64,000 nt of DNA, from assembly GCA_046269235.1 (NCBI GenBank), contig JBJZOS010000002.1, positions 186,001 to 250,000 on the forward strand, read 5' to 3'. The stretch is from Soonwooa sp032078105 (GTDB lineage Bacteria; Bacteroidota; Bacteroidia; Flavobacteriales; Weeksellaceae). The notes beneath the pieces are model-generated. The model saw nothing but the letters and a program-made list of their open reading frames with translations. It was not told the origin of the DNA and ran no database searches. The position numbers were made by a program, and so were the translations under genes. Each line of letters begins with the position of its first letter. Positions within the stretch are counted from its first letter, which is position 1. Of this stretch, positions 43,087 through 52,873 are shown piece after piece.

Positions 43087-44706
43087 ATGGCTCAAAAAGA
43101 AACCTTATCATCACTTACACAGGGCAATTTTGCTAAAGAATTATCGATTTCTGACGGCAAAATGCCACCTAATGCAGTTGATTTTGAAAAACTTGTAATC
43201 GGTACTTTTTTAATTGATAGAAAAGGACTTGACCATTCTATTGACTTACTAACACCCGAAGTTTTTTACGATCCTCGTCATCAGACGATATTTGCTGCAA
43301 TTTTAAAACTTTACGAAAGCAACTCGCCAATCGATATGATGACCGTTATTCAGGAATTAAAAAGAACTGAAAAACTAAATCTTGCAGGTGGCGACCATTA
43401 CATCATCGACTTGACATTGGTTGTCAGCTCATCTGCTCACATCGAGTATCACGTTCGTGTGATTTTGGAAAAATATATTCTCCGTTCATTAATTAATGTT
43501 TCGGCCAATGTTATCGACAGTTCTTATAAAGAATCTACCGACGTCTTCGAGCTTCTTGACAAAGCCGAACAGTCTTTTTTTGAAATTACAAACGGAACCA
43601 TCAAAAAAGGATTCGATACCGCTAACTCTTTAGTAAAAGAAGCTATTGACAAAATTAAATCTCTTAAAGATAAAGAAGGTCTTTCTGGTGTACCATCAGG
43701 ATTTACAGCTTTGGACAAAGAAACGGGAGGTTGGCAAAACTCCGACCTTATCATCATTGCAGCACGTCCGGCTATGGGTAAAACCGCGTTTATCCTGTCG
43801 ATGGCGAGAAATATTACCGTTGACAACAATATTCCACTTGCGCTTTTCTCTCTAGAGATGGCATCAGTACAGTTGATCACAAGAATGATAGCTTCCGAAA
43901 CTGGGATTTCATCAGAAAATTTAAGAAAAGGAACTTTATCCGATCAAGAATGGAGCAGCCTTTTTACCAATGTCTCAGCTTTGGAAAACGCACCTCTTTT
44001 CATTGATGAAACACCATCGCTTTCTATTTTTGACTTCCGTGCAAAATGTCGACGTTTGGTCATGCAACATGGCGTTAGGATTATCATGGTCGATTACCTT
44101 CAGTTGATGACCGCAAGCTCTGGAAAAGGCGGCGGCAATCGTGAACAAGAAATTGCTATGATTTCTCGATCTTTAAAAGCCATTGCAAAAGAACTTAACG
44201 TCCCTGTAATTGCACTATCGCAGTTATCGAGAACTGTAGAAACGCGTCCAGGAAAACGTCCAATGCTTTCGGATCTTAGAGAATCTGGAGCGATCGAGCA
44301 GGATGCTGATATTGTGTCTTTTATTTTCCGTCCCGAGTATTACAAAATTGCTGTTTGGGATAATGACGAAGAAGGAGCAGAAACACAAACCGAAAACCAA
44401 GCCGAGATTATCATCGCAAAACACCGTAACGGTGCAACAGCCGATGTTAGATTGGCGTTCCATAAACATATTGGTAAGTTTGCAGATTTGGAAACTTTAG
44501 GCAATTCTTATTATGGTGGATTTGGTGGTGGTGCACCATCACCTAGCGGCGGAGGATTCGGCGGCGGCGCTTTTGAAACGCCAGATTTCGCTAAAATTAC
44601 GGTAACTGGTGATCCTAATTCTGTTTTTGGACCGCCAACACCTTCTAGCGGACAAGTTTCTGGCTCTGCAATGAACGATGACGATGATGATGACCTGCCT
44701 TTCTAA
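43087..44706 (+). CDS. dnaB: Replicative DNA helicase DnaB with SSB-like acidic C-terminal tip
   Basis: A 539-residue hexameric replicative helicase. The N-terminal collar domain (about 25-130, PNAVDFEKLVIGTFLIDR) and the RecA-like motor are complete: Walker A ARPAMGKTAF near 230, the MVDYLQLM Walker B near 335, RSLKAIAKEL and ALSQLSR. After the motor, a long Gly/Pro/Ser-rich disordered tail (about 475-530) ends in DDDDDDLPF. That tip closely resembles the C-terminus of single-stranded DNA-binding protein. rnhA starts 10 bp downstream. Confidence 0.96.
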   Translation: MAQKETLSSLTQGNFAKELSISDGKMPPNAVDFEKLVIGTFLIDRKGLDHSIDLLTPEVFYDPRHQTIFAAILKLYESNSPIDMMTVIQELKRTEKLNLAGGDHYIIDLTLVVSSSAHIEYHVRVILEKYILRSLINVSANVIDSSYKESTDVFELLDKAEQSFFEITNGTIKKGFDTANSLVKEAIDKIKSLKDKEGLSGVPSGFTALDKETGGWQNSDLIIIAARPAMGKTAFILSMARNITVDNNIPLALFSLEMASVQLITRMIASETGISSENLRKGTLSDQEWSSLFTNVSALENAPLFIDETPSLSIFDFRAKCRRLVMQHGVRIIMVDYLQLMTASSGKGGGNREQEIAMISRSLKAIAKELNVPVIALSQLSRTVETRPGKRPMLSDLRESGAIEQDADIVSFIFRPEYYKIAVWDNDEEGAETQTENQAEIIIAKHRNGATADVRLAFHKHIGKFADLETLGNSYYGGFGGGAPSPSGGGFGGGAFETPDFAKITVTGDPNSVFGPPTPSSGQVSGSAMNDDDDDDLPF

Positions 44707-44716
44707 AATTTAGAGT

Positions 44717-45193
44717 TTGAAAATCGAAATTTTTACCGACGGCGCATGTAGTGGCAATCCCGGAAAAGGCGGATTCGGAATCTTAATGCGCGTCCCTGAA
44801 AAACAATATCAAAAACATTTTTCAGCTGGCTTCCGACTAACGACCAACAACCGTATGGAATTAATGGCTGTTGTTGTGGCGCTATCCAAAATAAAAGATG
44901 AAGGTCACGATATACACATCTATACTGATAGTAAATATGTATCTGACGCGATTAACCAAAACTGGATTGCTGGTTGGGTAAAGCGTGGTTGGAAAAATGT
45001 TAAAAATCCCGATTTGTGGCAAACTTTAATTCCGTTGTTGAAAAAGTACAAGCCAAAATTCCATTGGATAAAAGGTCACGCTGGACACGCAGAAAACGAA
45101 TTGGTAGACCAACTCGCGGTTAAAGCTTCACAAGGCGCTAATCTACAAACTGACGTTTTTTTTGAAAATCAAAATAGACGCGGATTATTCTAA
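44717..45193 (+). CDS. rnhA: Ribonuclease HI
   Basis: A 158-residue enzyme degrading RNA in RNA-DNA hybrids. It starts at TTG 44,717, which gives the standard N-terminus MKIEIFTDGACSGNPG with no alternative upstream. The four catalytic acids are Asp8, Glu48 (NRMELM), Asp71 (YTDSKY) and Asp131 (ELVDQLA), and the basic handle region GWVKRGWKNVKN is present. It is probably co-transcribed with dnaB. Confidence 0.95.
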   Translation: MKIEIFTDGACSGNPGKGGFGILMRVPEKQYQKHFSAGFRLTTNNRMELMAVVVALSKIKDEGHDIHIYTDSKYVSDAINQNWIAGWVKRGWKNVKNPDLWQTLIPLLKKYKPKFHWIKGHAGHAENELVDQLAVKASQGANLQTDVFFENQNRRGLF

Positions 45194-45230
45194 ATTCTGT
45201 TTCGAAAATTTTCTTTGGAAGCCTAATCTC

Positions 45231-45334
45231 CTAGCCCAGATTGAACGGCATGTTGGAGCTCATCTTGTATTTTGCAAAGGCAAAAACATGGCGAAATACA
45301 AGATAGCGACTAGTGAAAGCTGGAATTGCTCCTA
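45231..45334 (+). repeat. Dispersed structured intergenic repeat, copy 2
   Basis: It begins CTAGCCCAGATTGAACGGCAT and ends AGCTGGAATTGCTCCT. The interior forms a clear hairpin: CTTGTATTT (about 45,264-45,273) pairs with AAATACAAG (45,294-45,302). It fills the gap between rnhA and the nitroreductase gene. Confidence 0.7.
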
Positions 45335-45385
45335 ATTAACAAAACTTTAGAATTAATTTTGAAGATGGTTGATTATATTTGTTAC

Positions 45386-46012
45386 ATGAATTATCTAGAG
45401 GCTTTGGCTTGGCGCTATTCTGTAAAAAAATTTAGTGGCGAAAAAATCGGTTCGCAATCCTTGCAAAATATTTTGGAAGCGGGGCGACTGTCGGTAAGCT
45501 CGTTGGGTTTGCAACCTTACAAGCTGATTGTTGTCGAATCTGATGCGCAAAAAGAAAAGATAATGCCCGCTTTTTATAACAAGTCGCAAGTGAGTACTTG
45601 CTCACATGTTGTTGCAATTGTCTCGAAAACGAAAATAGATTCGGAGTACGTTGACGGCTACTTTTCGCACATCTCTAAAGAACGAAATATTGATTTCGAA
45701 ATACTTGCTGCCTTTAGAAAAAATATCGAACAGTACACTTCGAGCCATACTGAAAGTGATCTAATACACTGGTCTGAAAAACAAGCTTATATACTTCTCG
45801 GAACCATGATTGTCGCCGCAGCAGAAGAAGGTGTTGACACTTGCCCCATGGAAGGCTTTCGACAGGATGTTTTGTCAGAGCTTTTGGAATTGAATATGGA
45901 CGAAGAACGCGTTGCCGTGGTTTTAACTTTAGGAAAAAGAGCTGATGATGATGGATTTCAACATTTGAAAAAAGTTAGAAAACCAATCGAAAAATTTATT
46001 AAATTTATTTAA
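45386..46012 (+). CDS. Nitroreductase family protein
   Basis: A 208-residue FMN-dependent oxidoreductase. The start is ATG 45,386 (MNYLEALAWRYSVKKF), which matches the family N-terminus with the FMN-binding Arg-Tyr-Ser segment; an earlier frame from 45,326 adds an unlikely leader running out of the repeat. LEAGRLSVSSLGLQPYKLIVV and the C-terminal MEGFRQDVLSE and LTLGKRADDD fit the NfsB-type subgroup. It lies 17 bp before nadB, but a link to NAD synthesis is only positional. Confidence 0.88.
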   Translation: MNYLEALAWRYSVKKFSGEKIGSQSLQNILEAGRLSVSSLGLQPYKLIVVESDAQKEKIMPAFYNKSQVSTCSHVVAIVSKTKIDSEYVDGYFSHISKERNIDFEILAAFRKNIEQYTSSHTESDLIHWSEKQAYILLGTMIVAAAEEGVDTCPMEGFRQDVLSELLELNMDEERVAVVLTLGKRADDDGFQHLKKVRKPIEKFIKFI

Positions 46013-46029
46013 AACTAGCACAACGCAAT

Positions 46030-47601
46030 ATGATAAAAACGGATGTTTTAGTAATTGGATCGGGTATTTCTGGATTGTCTTACGCTATTAAAATTTCGGA
46101 GAAGCTGCCAGATACCAAAATAATGATTGTCACCAAGGCAGACGAAGATGAAAGCAATACGAAGTACGCGCAAGGCGGACTCGCCGTAGTTACTGATTTC
46201 CAGAACGATAACTTTCAAAAACATATTGACGATACGATACGTGCTGGTGATGGCGAAAACGATCCCGACGTTGTAAAAATGGTGGTGGAAGAAGCGCCAA
46301 AACGCTTTAAGGAAATCGTCGAATGGGGCGCAAAATTTGACCAAGAAAACGGAAAATTTGCACTTGGACGCGAAGGCGGCCATACGGAAAATAGAATTGT
46401 CCATCATAAAGACATCACCGGTTTTGAAATCGAACGTGCACTATTGGAAACAGCCCGTAATTCTCCAAATATAGAGATCCTTCCCTATCATTATGTTATT
46501 GACTTACTGACACAACACCATGTTCCCGGAAAAGAGTTAGATCCAAAAAATATACATTGCTATGGCGCTTACATCTTGGATGAAAAGCAAAAGCGCATCA
46601 AAAAAATCACGGCCAAAATAACTTTAGTGGCGACAGGCGGTGCTGGTCATGTCTATAAAAACACCACCAACCCGATTATCGCAACAGGCGATGGAATCGC
46701 CTTTGTAGCAAGAGCTTACGGTAAAGTTAGCAACATGCAATATTATCAATTCCATCCAACTGCGCTTTATTCTAAGCTTGACGGGATGTTGTTTTTGATT
46801 TCGGAAGCTGTTCGAGGTGATGGTGCAAAACTTCGTACCAAGAACGGAAAACCCTTTATGCAGAAATACGATCCGCGCGAAGAATTGGCATCTCGTGACA
46901 TCGTTGCACGTGCGATCGACAACGAAATGAAAACTTCTGGTGACGAATATGTTGGCCTAGATTGTCGCGAGATGGATAAAGAAAAGTTTATGAAGCATTT
47001 CCCAAACATCTATAACAAATGTCTGAGCGAAGGTATTGACCCTTTCAAACAATTGATTCCGGTTGTTCCTGCTGCACATTATTTGATGGGCGGTATTAAC
47101 ATTGATAAAGATGGACAATCGTCTATCAGAAATCTCTTTGCTGTTGGAGAGTGTACCAACTCTGGGCTTCATGGTGCCAACAGACTAGCCTCCAATTCGT
47201 TACTAGAAGGTTTGGTCTTCGGACATAATGCCGCTTTGAAATCCATGACTTTGCTTGAGGAGAATAATTTCAACTTCGATGATCTAAAAGCCATCCCCGA
47301 ATGGAATGAAGACGGCATGAAAATAATGGATGAAATGGTTTTGGTAAGTTATCTCAGAAAGCAACTTCAAGAGATGATGAGCGATTTGGTATCAATCGTG
47401 AGAAGCAACGAACGTCTAAAAATTGCAAAGAAAAAACATCAAGATATTTCGGAAGCAGTAAGCGAATTGTACAACTACTCTATTCTTTCGCCACAACTTT
47501 CTGAACTTAGAAATCTTGTTAGTGTTTCGGGACTTATAATCGACCAATCGTTAAAAATGAAACAAAATAAAGGTGCATTTTATAATAAAGATTTAGTATA
47601 A
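46030..47601 (+). CDS. nadB: L-aspartate oxidase
   Basis: A 523-residue flavoprotein that oxidises aspartate to iminoaspartate, the first step of de novo NAD synthesis. The FAD-binding VIGSGISGLSYA lies at the N-terminus. EGGHTENRIVHHKDITG and HYLMGGINID are the fumarate reductase/NadB catalytic segments, and LHGANRLASNSLLEGLVFG is the conserved C-terminal flavin site. It precedes nadC; nadA is not in the window. Confidence 0.94.
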   Translation: MIKTDVLVIGSGISGLSYAIKISEKLPDTKIMIVTKADEDESNTKYAQGGLAVVTDFQNDNFQKHIDDTIRAGDGENDPDVVKMVVEEAPKRFKEIVEWGAKFDQENGKFALGREGGHTENRIVHHKDITGFEIERALLETARNSPNIEILPYHYVIDLLTQHHVPGKELDPKNIHCYGAYILDEKQKRIKKITAKITLVATGGAGHVYKNTTNPIIATGDGIAFVARAYGKVSNMQYYQFHPTALYSKLDGMLFLISEAVRGDGAKLRTKNGKPFMQKYDPREELASRDIVARAIDNEMKTSGDEYVGLDCREMDKEKFMKHFPNIYNKCLSEGIDPFKQLIPVVPAAHYLMGGINIDKDGQSSIRNLFAVGECTNSGLHGANRLASNSLLEGLVFGHNAALKSMTLLEENNFNFDDLKAIPEWNEDGMKIMDEMVLVSYLRKQLQEMMSDLVSIVRSNERLKIAKKKHQDISEAVSELYNYSILSPQLSELRNLVSVSGLIIDQSLKMKQNKGAFYNKDLV

Positions 47602-47661
47602 ACATAAGAAAGTTAAACTTTAATTATTTTATATTAAATAATATATAATCAATAATTTATC

Positions 47662-48522
47662 ATGAAAAAACCATCATACGTAACCAACAAAGCATTACAG
47701 ACTTTTATAAAAGCTGCGATACAAGAAGATATTAACACGGGCGACCACTCAACATTAGCGACTATTCCCAAAGAGCTTGAGCAACAAGCTAAGCTTTTGG
47801 TTAAGGAAAACTGTATTTTGGCAGGAGTTGATATGGCTATAGAAATTTTCAAATACGTGGATAAAGATCTGAATGTAGAAGTTTTTATTAATGATGGTGA
47901 ACAAGCAAAAGTTGGTGAAATTGCATTTTTGGTATCAGGAAAAGCTCAATCTATCCTAACAGCTGAACGTTTGGTTCTCAATTGTATGCAACGTATGAGT
48001 GGCATCTCTACTTTAACCCACGAATGGGATCAACGATTGGTTGGTACTAAAACCAAACTGCTCGATACTCGTAAAACGACTCCTAATTTTAGAATCTGCG
48101 AAAAATGGGCTGTTGCTATCGGTGGCGGCACTAACCACAGATACGGGTTATACGACATGATGATGTTAAAAGACAATCATATTGACTATAATGGAAGTAT
48201 TACCAATGCAGTTAATATGGCAAAAGATTATATTCAAAAGAATAAGCTGAAGCTAAAAATCGAAGTCGAAACTCGAAATCTAAAAGAAGTTTCTGAAGCC
48301 ATCGATGCTAAAGTAGACCGAATAATGCTTGACAATATGGATCTAAAAACGATGAAAGAAGCCGTCGAATTAATCGATGGAAAATGTGAAAGTGAGGCTT
48401 CTGGAGGTATCACACGAGAGCAACTTAAAGATATAGCTGCAACGGGAGTCACCTATATTTCGGCAGGAGCATTAACACATTCTGCAGACAATATTGATCT
48501 GAGTCTCAAGGCAGTTAAGTAG
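47662..48522 (+). CDS. nadC: Nicotinate-nucleotide pyrophosphorylase (quinolinate phosphoribosyltransferase)
   Basis: A 286-residue enzyme that converts quinolinate and PRPP to nicotinate mononucleotide. Visible family segments are EDINTGDHST near the N-terminus, LNCMQRMSGIST, DTRKTTPNFR with the substrate-binding Arg, GGGTNHRYGLYDMMMLKDNH and EASGGITREQL. It lies 60 bp after nadB and is probably co-transcribed. Confidence 0.95.
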   Translation: MKKPSYVTNKALQTFIKAAIQEDINTGDHSTLATIPKELEQQAKLLVKENCILAGVDMAIEIFKYVDKDLNVEVFINDGEQAKVGEIAFLVSGKAQSILTAERLVLNCMQRMSGISTLTHEWDQRLVGTKTKLLDTRKTTPNFRICEKWAVAIGGGTNHRYGLYDMMMLKDNHIDYNGSITNAVNMAKDYIQKNKLKLKIEVETRNLKEVSEAIDAKVDRIMLDNMDLKTMKEAVELIDGKCESEASGGITREQLKDIAATGVTYISAGALTHSADNIDLSLKAVK

Positions 48523-48664
48523 CATTTGTTAATTGTTATTTAACACAGTGTTAACTGAATATTAATTTTCTTGTAAAATGACAAATGTTAATTGTTTGTT
48601 AAAACGTTGTTCATTTATATTTCAGAAATTTGCAGAGTCAAATAAATATAGTAATTCATATCAA

Positions 48665-51250
48665 ATGAAAAGCAACTTTGGAAGACGATCATTATCAATC
48701 GTTTTAACATTATCAACAGCAAGTATTTACTTTGCTCAGCAGAAACCTCAAGACACTATCAAGTCTAGTGATATCGATGAAGTAGTTATCACAAAAGGGG
48801 TAACAGACATCGCTAAAGACAGAAAAACACCTGTAGCTGTTTCAACAATTAAGGCTGCACAGATTGTAGAAAGATTAGGTAACCAAGAATTGGTTGAAAT
48901 CTTAAATACAACACCTTCAGTTTATGCTACAAAAGGTGGTGGAGGTTTTGGAGACTCTGGTATTACAATGCGTGGTTTCGAAAGTAAGAATATCGCTGTT
49001 ATGGTAAATGGTATGCCTGTTAACGATATGGAAGGAGGTTCTGTATACATGTCAAACTGGACAGGATTAGCCGATGTTACAAGTACAATGCAAGTACAGA
49101 GAGGTCTAGGATCTTCTAAACTGGCTATTGCATCTGTTGGTGGTACGCTTAACTTCATCACTAGATCAGCAGACATGAAACAAGGTGGTATTGTTAGACT
49201 AGGTATTGGTAACAATGATTTCTTAAAAACATCTTTCGCTTATAATACTGGTAAGTCAGAAAACGGTTGGTCTTCATCATTTTTAATGGCTAGACAATCT
49301 GGAGCAACATATATCGAGAATACAGATTACGAAGCTTACACTTATTTCTTTGCTTTAGGTTATCAACCTAACAAAAAACATAACTTGCAATTTATGATCA
49401 CTTCATCGCCACAATGGCATGATCAAAGATCTTACGCGCCAACAATTTCTAATTACATCAAATACAATCCAGATAAAGATGGTACGCCATACAGACAGTA
49501 CAATTCAGATTTTGGATATTTAACTCAACCAAATGGTAAAAGAGTTGGGATTGCTAATGCAATGAACTACTATGCAAAACCAGTATTGATGTTAAATTGG
49601 GACTGGAGTATTAATGAAAAATCAACTTTAAGTACAGTTGCTTATATGTCTAATGGACGTGGTGGCGGCGCTCGTAATGCAGGAAAAGTTAACGGTAAGG
49701 GAATGTCAGATTTTGTAAACCCTAACGATGGCCACTACGACTTTAATCAAATTTTTGCAGCAAATGCCGCAGTTACGCCAACAATAGGAGTTGCAGGTAA
49801 TACGCTTGTAAGAACATCAAGCGTTAACTCACATAACTGGTATGGGATCTTAATGAATTTCAATCATAAAATTAATGATAATTGGAATTTCTCAATCGGT
49901 ACAGATGATAGATATTACTATGGTTATCATTACCAAGTTCTATCTGACCTGTATGGTGCTTCTGGATATACAAACGCGACTAACAAAAATCTACCAACAA
50001 ACAACTTGATTAGAAACACATACGACTATAAAAAACTATCTTGGAATCCTTTTGGTGGAAAAAATGCCCCTATAGAAGATAGAATGGTTTTCAGCAATGA
50101 CGGTGAAGTACTTTGGTACAGTGGTTTTGGACAAGTTGAATTTTCTACCGACAAACTTTCTGCTTTCTTTCAAGGTTCCATATCTAACCAAAGTTATCAA
50201 AGAATTGATGATTTCGTAAAACCAGGAACAAAGCAACAAGGGCAAGAAGTACAAAGAAAAACAGGATTTAAAGATTTACTGGGGTACAATATTAAAGGGG
50301 GTGCTAACTATAATATTGATAATCATAATAATGTTTTTGCAAACATTGGATATTATAGTAAACAACCATTTATGAACTCTGTATACCCAAGCAACCAACA
50401 AGTTGTAAACCCTAACTTAACAAACGAAAAGATTTTTTCGGCTGAATTAGGATATGGTTTCAGAACATCTAACTTCAATGCAAAAGTTAATCTTTATAGA
50501 ACAGAGTGGAAGGACCGATTTTTCAGAAAAACAGGGATTAAAGACATTGATGGCAATGGCAACAATGGTTACTCAGAGATTAGTGGTATTACACAAATCC
50601 ACATGGGGGCAGAATTAGAAGCATCCTATAAAGTAAATAAGTATCTAGAGTTTAACGGAATGTTCTCTTATGGAGATTATAAATATAAAGGAAATGCTTC
50701 TGGATCAAACTTCTTAGATGATAATACACCTGTAGTTAATAAAGGTTCTAACTCATCTGTTCTGTACCTTGACAAGGTTAAAGTAGGTGGTTCTGGTACA
50801 AACAGTATTCCTCAAATGACTGGATCATTGGGTGCAACAATTTCACCTGTTGATGATCTACGTATTTATGGAGATTGGCAATATGTAGGTAACATATATT
50901 CTTCATTAAATGTTGCGGAATTTGACAAACCTGGAAATTCAGCCTTAAAATTACCAAACTTCAATTTATTTAATGTAGGAGCATCTTACAAAATAAAACT
51001 GAATAATAAATCTCAGTTCTTTACCATTGGTGTTAACGTTAACAACCTATTTGACACAACTTATATCCAAGACGGATCAACTAATATTAAAACAACTGAT
51101 TTAGTTAATCCTAAAGCTAAAGTTGGTGATGCAGATTACGGTGTAACTTACGCTCAAGCAGGAAGAATTTACGATGGTTTAGCAGATGCTAATAGAGTTT
51201 ATTTCGGATTTGGAAGAACTTGGTCAACAAGTTTATCTTTCAACTTCTAA
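48665..51250 (+). CDS. TonB-dependent outer membrane receptor
   Basis: An 861-residue receptor from ATG 48,665, where the signal peptide begins (MKSNFGRRSLSIVLTLSTAS, cut after FAQ). The frame from ATG 48,578 would hide the signal behind 29 residues. A TonB-box-like IDEVVITKG is followed by a plug domain (about 45-155: LVEILNTTPSVYATKGGGGFG, ITMRGFESKNIAVMVNGMP). The barrel ends in WSTSLSFNF with a terminal Phe. No CarboxypepD_reg domain is present. The substrate is not deducible; no SusD-like partner follows. Confidence 0.93.
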   Translation: MKSNFGRRSLSIVLTLSTASIYFAQQKPQDTIKSSDIDEVVITKGVTDIAKDRKTPVAVSTIKAAQIVERLGNQELVEILNTTPSVYATKGGGGFGDSGITMRGFESKNIAVMVNGMPVNDMEGGSVYMSNWTGLADVTSTMQVQRGLGSSKLAIASVGGTLNFITRSADMKQGGIVRLGIGNNDFLKTSFAYNTGKSENGWSSSFLMARQSGATYIENTDYEAYTYFFALGYQPNKKHNLQFMITSSPQWHDQRSYAPTISNYIKYNPDKDGTPYRQYNSDFGYLTQPNGKRVGIANAMNYYAKPVLMLNWDWSINEKSTLSTVAYMSNGRGGGARNAGKVNGKGMSDFVNPNDGHYDFNQIFAANAAVTPTIGVAGNTLVRTSSVNSHNWYGILMNFNHKINDNWNFSIGTDDRYYYGYHYQVLSDLYGASGYTNATNKNLPTNNLIRNTYDYKKLSWNPFGGKNAPIEDRMVFSNDGEVLWYSGFGQVEFSTDKLSAFFQGSISNQSYQRIDDFVKPGTKQQGQEVQRKTGFKDLLGYNIKGGANYNIDNHNNVFANIGYYSKQPFMNSVYPSNQQVVNPNLTNEKIFSAELGYGFRTSNFNAKVNLYRTEWKDRFFRKTGIKDIDGNGNNGYSEISGITQIHMGAELEASYKVNKYLEFNGMFSYGDYKYKGNASGSNFLDDNTPVVNKGSNSSVLYLDKVKVGGSGTNSIPQMTGSLGATISPVDDLRIYGDWQYVGNIYSSLNVAEFDKPGNSALKLPNFNLFNVGASYKIKLNNKSQFFTIGVNVNNLFDTTYIQDGSTNIKTTDLVNPKAKVGDADYGVTYAQAGRIYDGLADANRVYFGFGRTWSTSLSFNF

Positions 51251-51279
51251 GAAATAATATTCGCACTTTAAGAATATAT

Positions 51280-51306
51280 AATCCCGGCTTTAAGTCGGGA
51301 TTTTTG
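51280..51306 (+). terminator. Rho-independent terminator of the TonB receptor gene
   Basis: A 7-bp stem (AATCCCG / CGGGATT) with a short loop and T-run lies 30 bp after the receptor stop. Confidence 0.85.
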
Positions 51307-51335
51307 TTATCTTTGTTTACCTAAAAAAAAGAAAC

Positions 51336-51767
51336 ATGGAATTTTACAACATTTTATTAAATGCACACAAAGGTTTTGCCTATCTCGAACTTTTGTTTGT
51401 TGCTTTATTCTTAATTGCATTAGTAATGACAATGGTCAGTTACAGCGGCAAAGTCAATAATTTTTTAAAGAAAACAACATTGTTTACAATGATTTTCTTC
51501 CACATTCAATTATTGGTAGGTCTTATCATGTTAGCTTTAACATTCTCAAAAGGACTTGATATGGGCGCAGTAATGAAAAATGCCGACTTAAGATTCCAAT
51601 ATGTAGAACACCCTTTCTCAATGTTAATTGGTGTTATCCTAATGACTATTATTAATAAAAAAGTAAAAACTGCGGAGACCATTACTTTAAAAGTAGTTTT
51701 TATGGGTGTATTGGCAATTGCCTTATTTGCATTTGCTTTCCCTTGGACAAAGGTTTTCGGAGCTTAA
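51336..51767 (+). CDS. Small membrane protein with conserved-looking histidines
   Basis: A 143-residue protein with four membrane helices (about 15-37, 45-68, 93-108, 118-140). Histidines lie in or near the helices: His11 before helix 1, one in FFHIQLL and one in EHPFSML. Similar flavobacterial proteins are often labelled cytochrome b-like; a haem role is possible but not shown. It lies 37 bp before asd on the same strand. Confidence 0.7.
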   Translation: MEFYNILLNAHKGFAYLELLFVALFLIALVMTMVSYSGKVNNFLKKTTLFTMIFFHIQLLVGLIMLALTFSKGLDMGAVMKNADLRFQYVEHPFSMLIGVILMTIINKKVKTAETITLKVVFMGVLAIALFAFAFPWTKVFGA

Positions 51768-51804
51768 TTAAAACTTTATAAAACAAACAAATAGAATTTT
51801 TTAA

Positions 51805-52797
51805 ATGAAAATAGCAGTTGTTGGCGCTACCGGAATGGTAGGACAAGTGATGTTGAAAGTACTAGAGGAAAGAAATTTTCCTGTAACCGAGCTTATCCCA
51901 GTGGCTTCAGAAAGGTCAGTGGGCAGTAAGGTTAAGTATAAGGGTACAGATTATGAAGTTGTATCTATGCAAACTGCTATTGATAAAAAACCCTCTATTG
52001 CCCTATTTTCTGCAGGCGGCGATACTTCATTAGCATGGGCTCCAAAATTCGAAGAAGCTGGTATTTTTGTTATCGATAATTCTTCTGCCTGGCGAATGGA
52101 TCCTACAAAAAAATTGGTAGTCCCCGAAGTTAACGCCAATGTTTTAACAAAAGATGATAAAATTATTGCAAATCCCAACTGCTCCACCATTCAATTGGTA
52201 ATGGTTCTTCATCCATTAAATTTAAAATACGACATCAAACGCATTATCGTATCCACCTACCAATCGGTAACAGGTACTGGAAAAGCAGCTGTAGACCAAC
52301 TAAATGCGGAGATTGAAGGAAAAGAAGATGTTGCTAAAGTCTATCCTTATCAAATCTTCAAAAATGCCTTGCCGCATTGCGACGTATTTGCTGATGATGA
52401 TTATACCAAAGAAGAAATCAAATTAATGAAAGAGCCTAAAAAGATTTTAGGCGATGACAGTTTTAATTTGACAGCGACAGCAGTTAGAGTCCCGGTACAA
52501 GGTGGACATTCAGAAAGTGTTAACATCGAATTCGAAAACGAATTTGATTTAGCAGAAGTTAAAAAAATACTTTCTGAAACGCACGGTGTTACAGTTCTGG
52601 ATGATGTACAAAACAAAATCTACCCAATGCCGTTGATGGCAGAAGGTAAAGACGATGTTTTTGTAGGAAGAATACGAAGAGACGCCTCGCAACCAAAAAC
52701 GCTTAACTGTTGGATTGTCGCAGATAACCTCCGAAAAGGTGCGGCAACCAACGCAGTACAAATTGCAGAATATCTTCTAGATAAGAAATTAGTATAA
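51805..52797 (+). CDS. asd: Aspartate-semialdehyde dehydrogenase
   Basis: A 330-residue NADP-dependent enzyme making aspartate semialdehyde for lysine, threonine and methionine synthesis and for peptidoglycan precursors. The Rossmann motif is GATGMVGQ (7-14), the catalytic cysteine is Cys126 in NPNCSTIQ, and the active-site histidine lies in VQGGHSES. It ends at a terminator. Confidence 0.96.
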   Translation: MKIAVVGATGMVGQVMLKVLEERNFPVTELIPVASERSVGSKVKYKGTDYEVVSMQTAIDKKPSIALFSAGGDTSLAWAPKFEEAGIFVIDNSSAWRMDPTKKLVVPEVNANVLTKDDKIIANPNCSTIQLVMVLHPLNLKYDIKRIIVSTYQSVTGTGKAAVDQLNAEIEGKEDVAKVYPYQIFKNALPHCDVFADDDYTKEEIKLMKEPKKILGDDSFNLTATAVRVPVQGGHSESVNIEFENEFDLAEVKKILSETHGVTVLDDVQNKIYPMPLMAEGKDDVFVGRIRRDASQPKTLNCWIVADNLRKGAATNAVQIAEYLLDKKLV

Positions 52798-52799
52798 AC

Positions 52800-52830
52800 C
52801 AAATGCTCACGTAAAGTGGGCATTTTTTTA
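52800..52830 (+). terminator. Rho-independent terminator of asd
   Basis: Stem AAATGCTCAC / GTGGGCATTT (one G-T pair) with a 5-nt loop, followed by a T-run, begins 3 bp after the asd stop. Confidence 0.88.
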
Positions 52831-52873
52831 TTATTAGAGTAACCGAACAAAACACAATTCCTTTTTCAAACTT

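Noticed and set aside
48578..48664. Upstream ATG start for the TonB receptor
   Set aside because: It would place 29 residues before a standard signal peptide, preventing export; ATG 48,665 is preferred.
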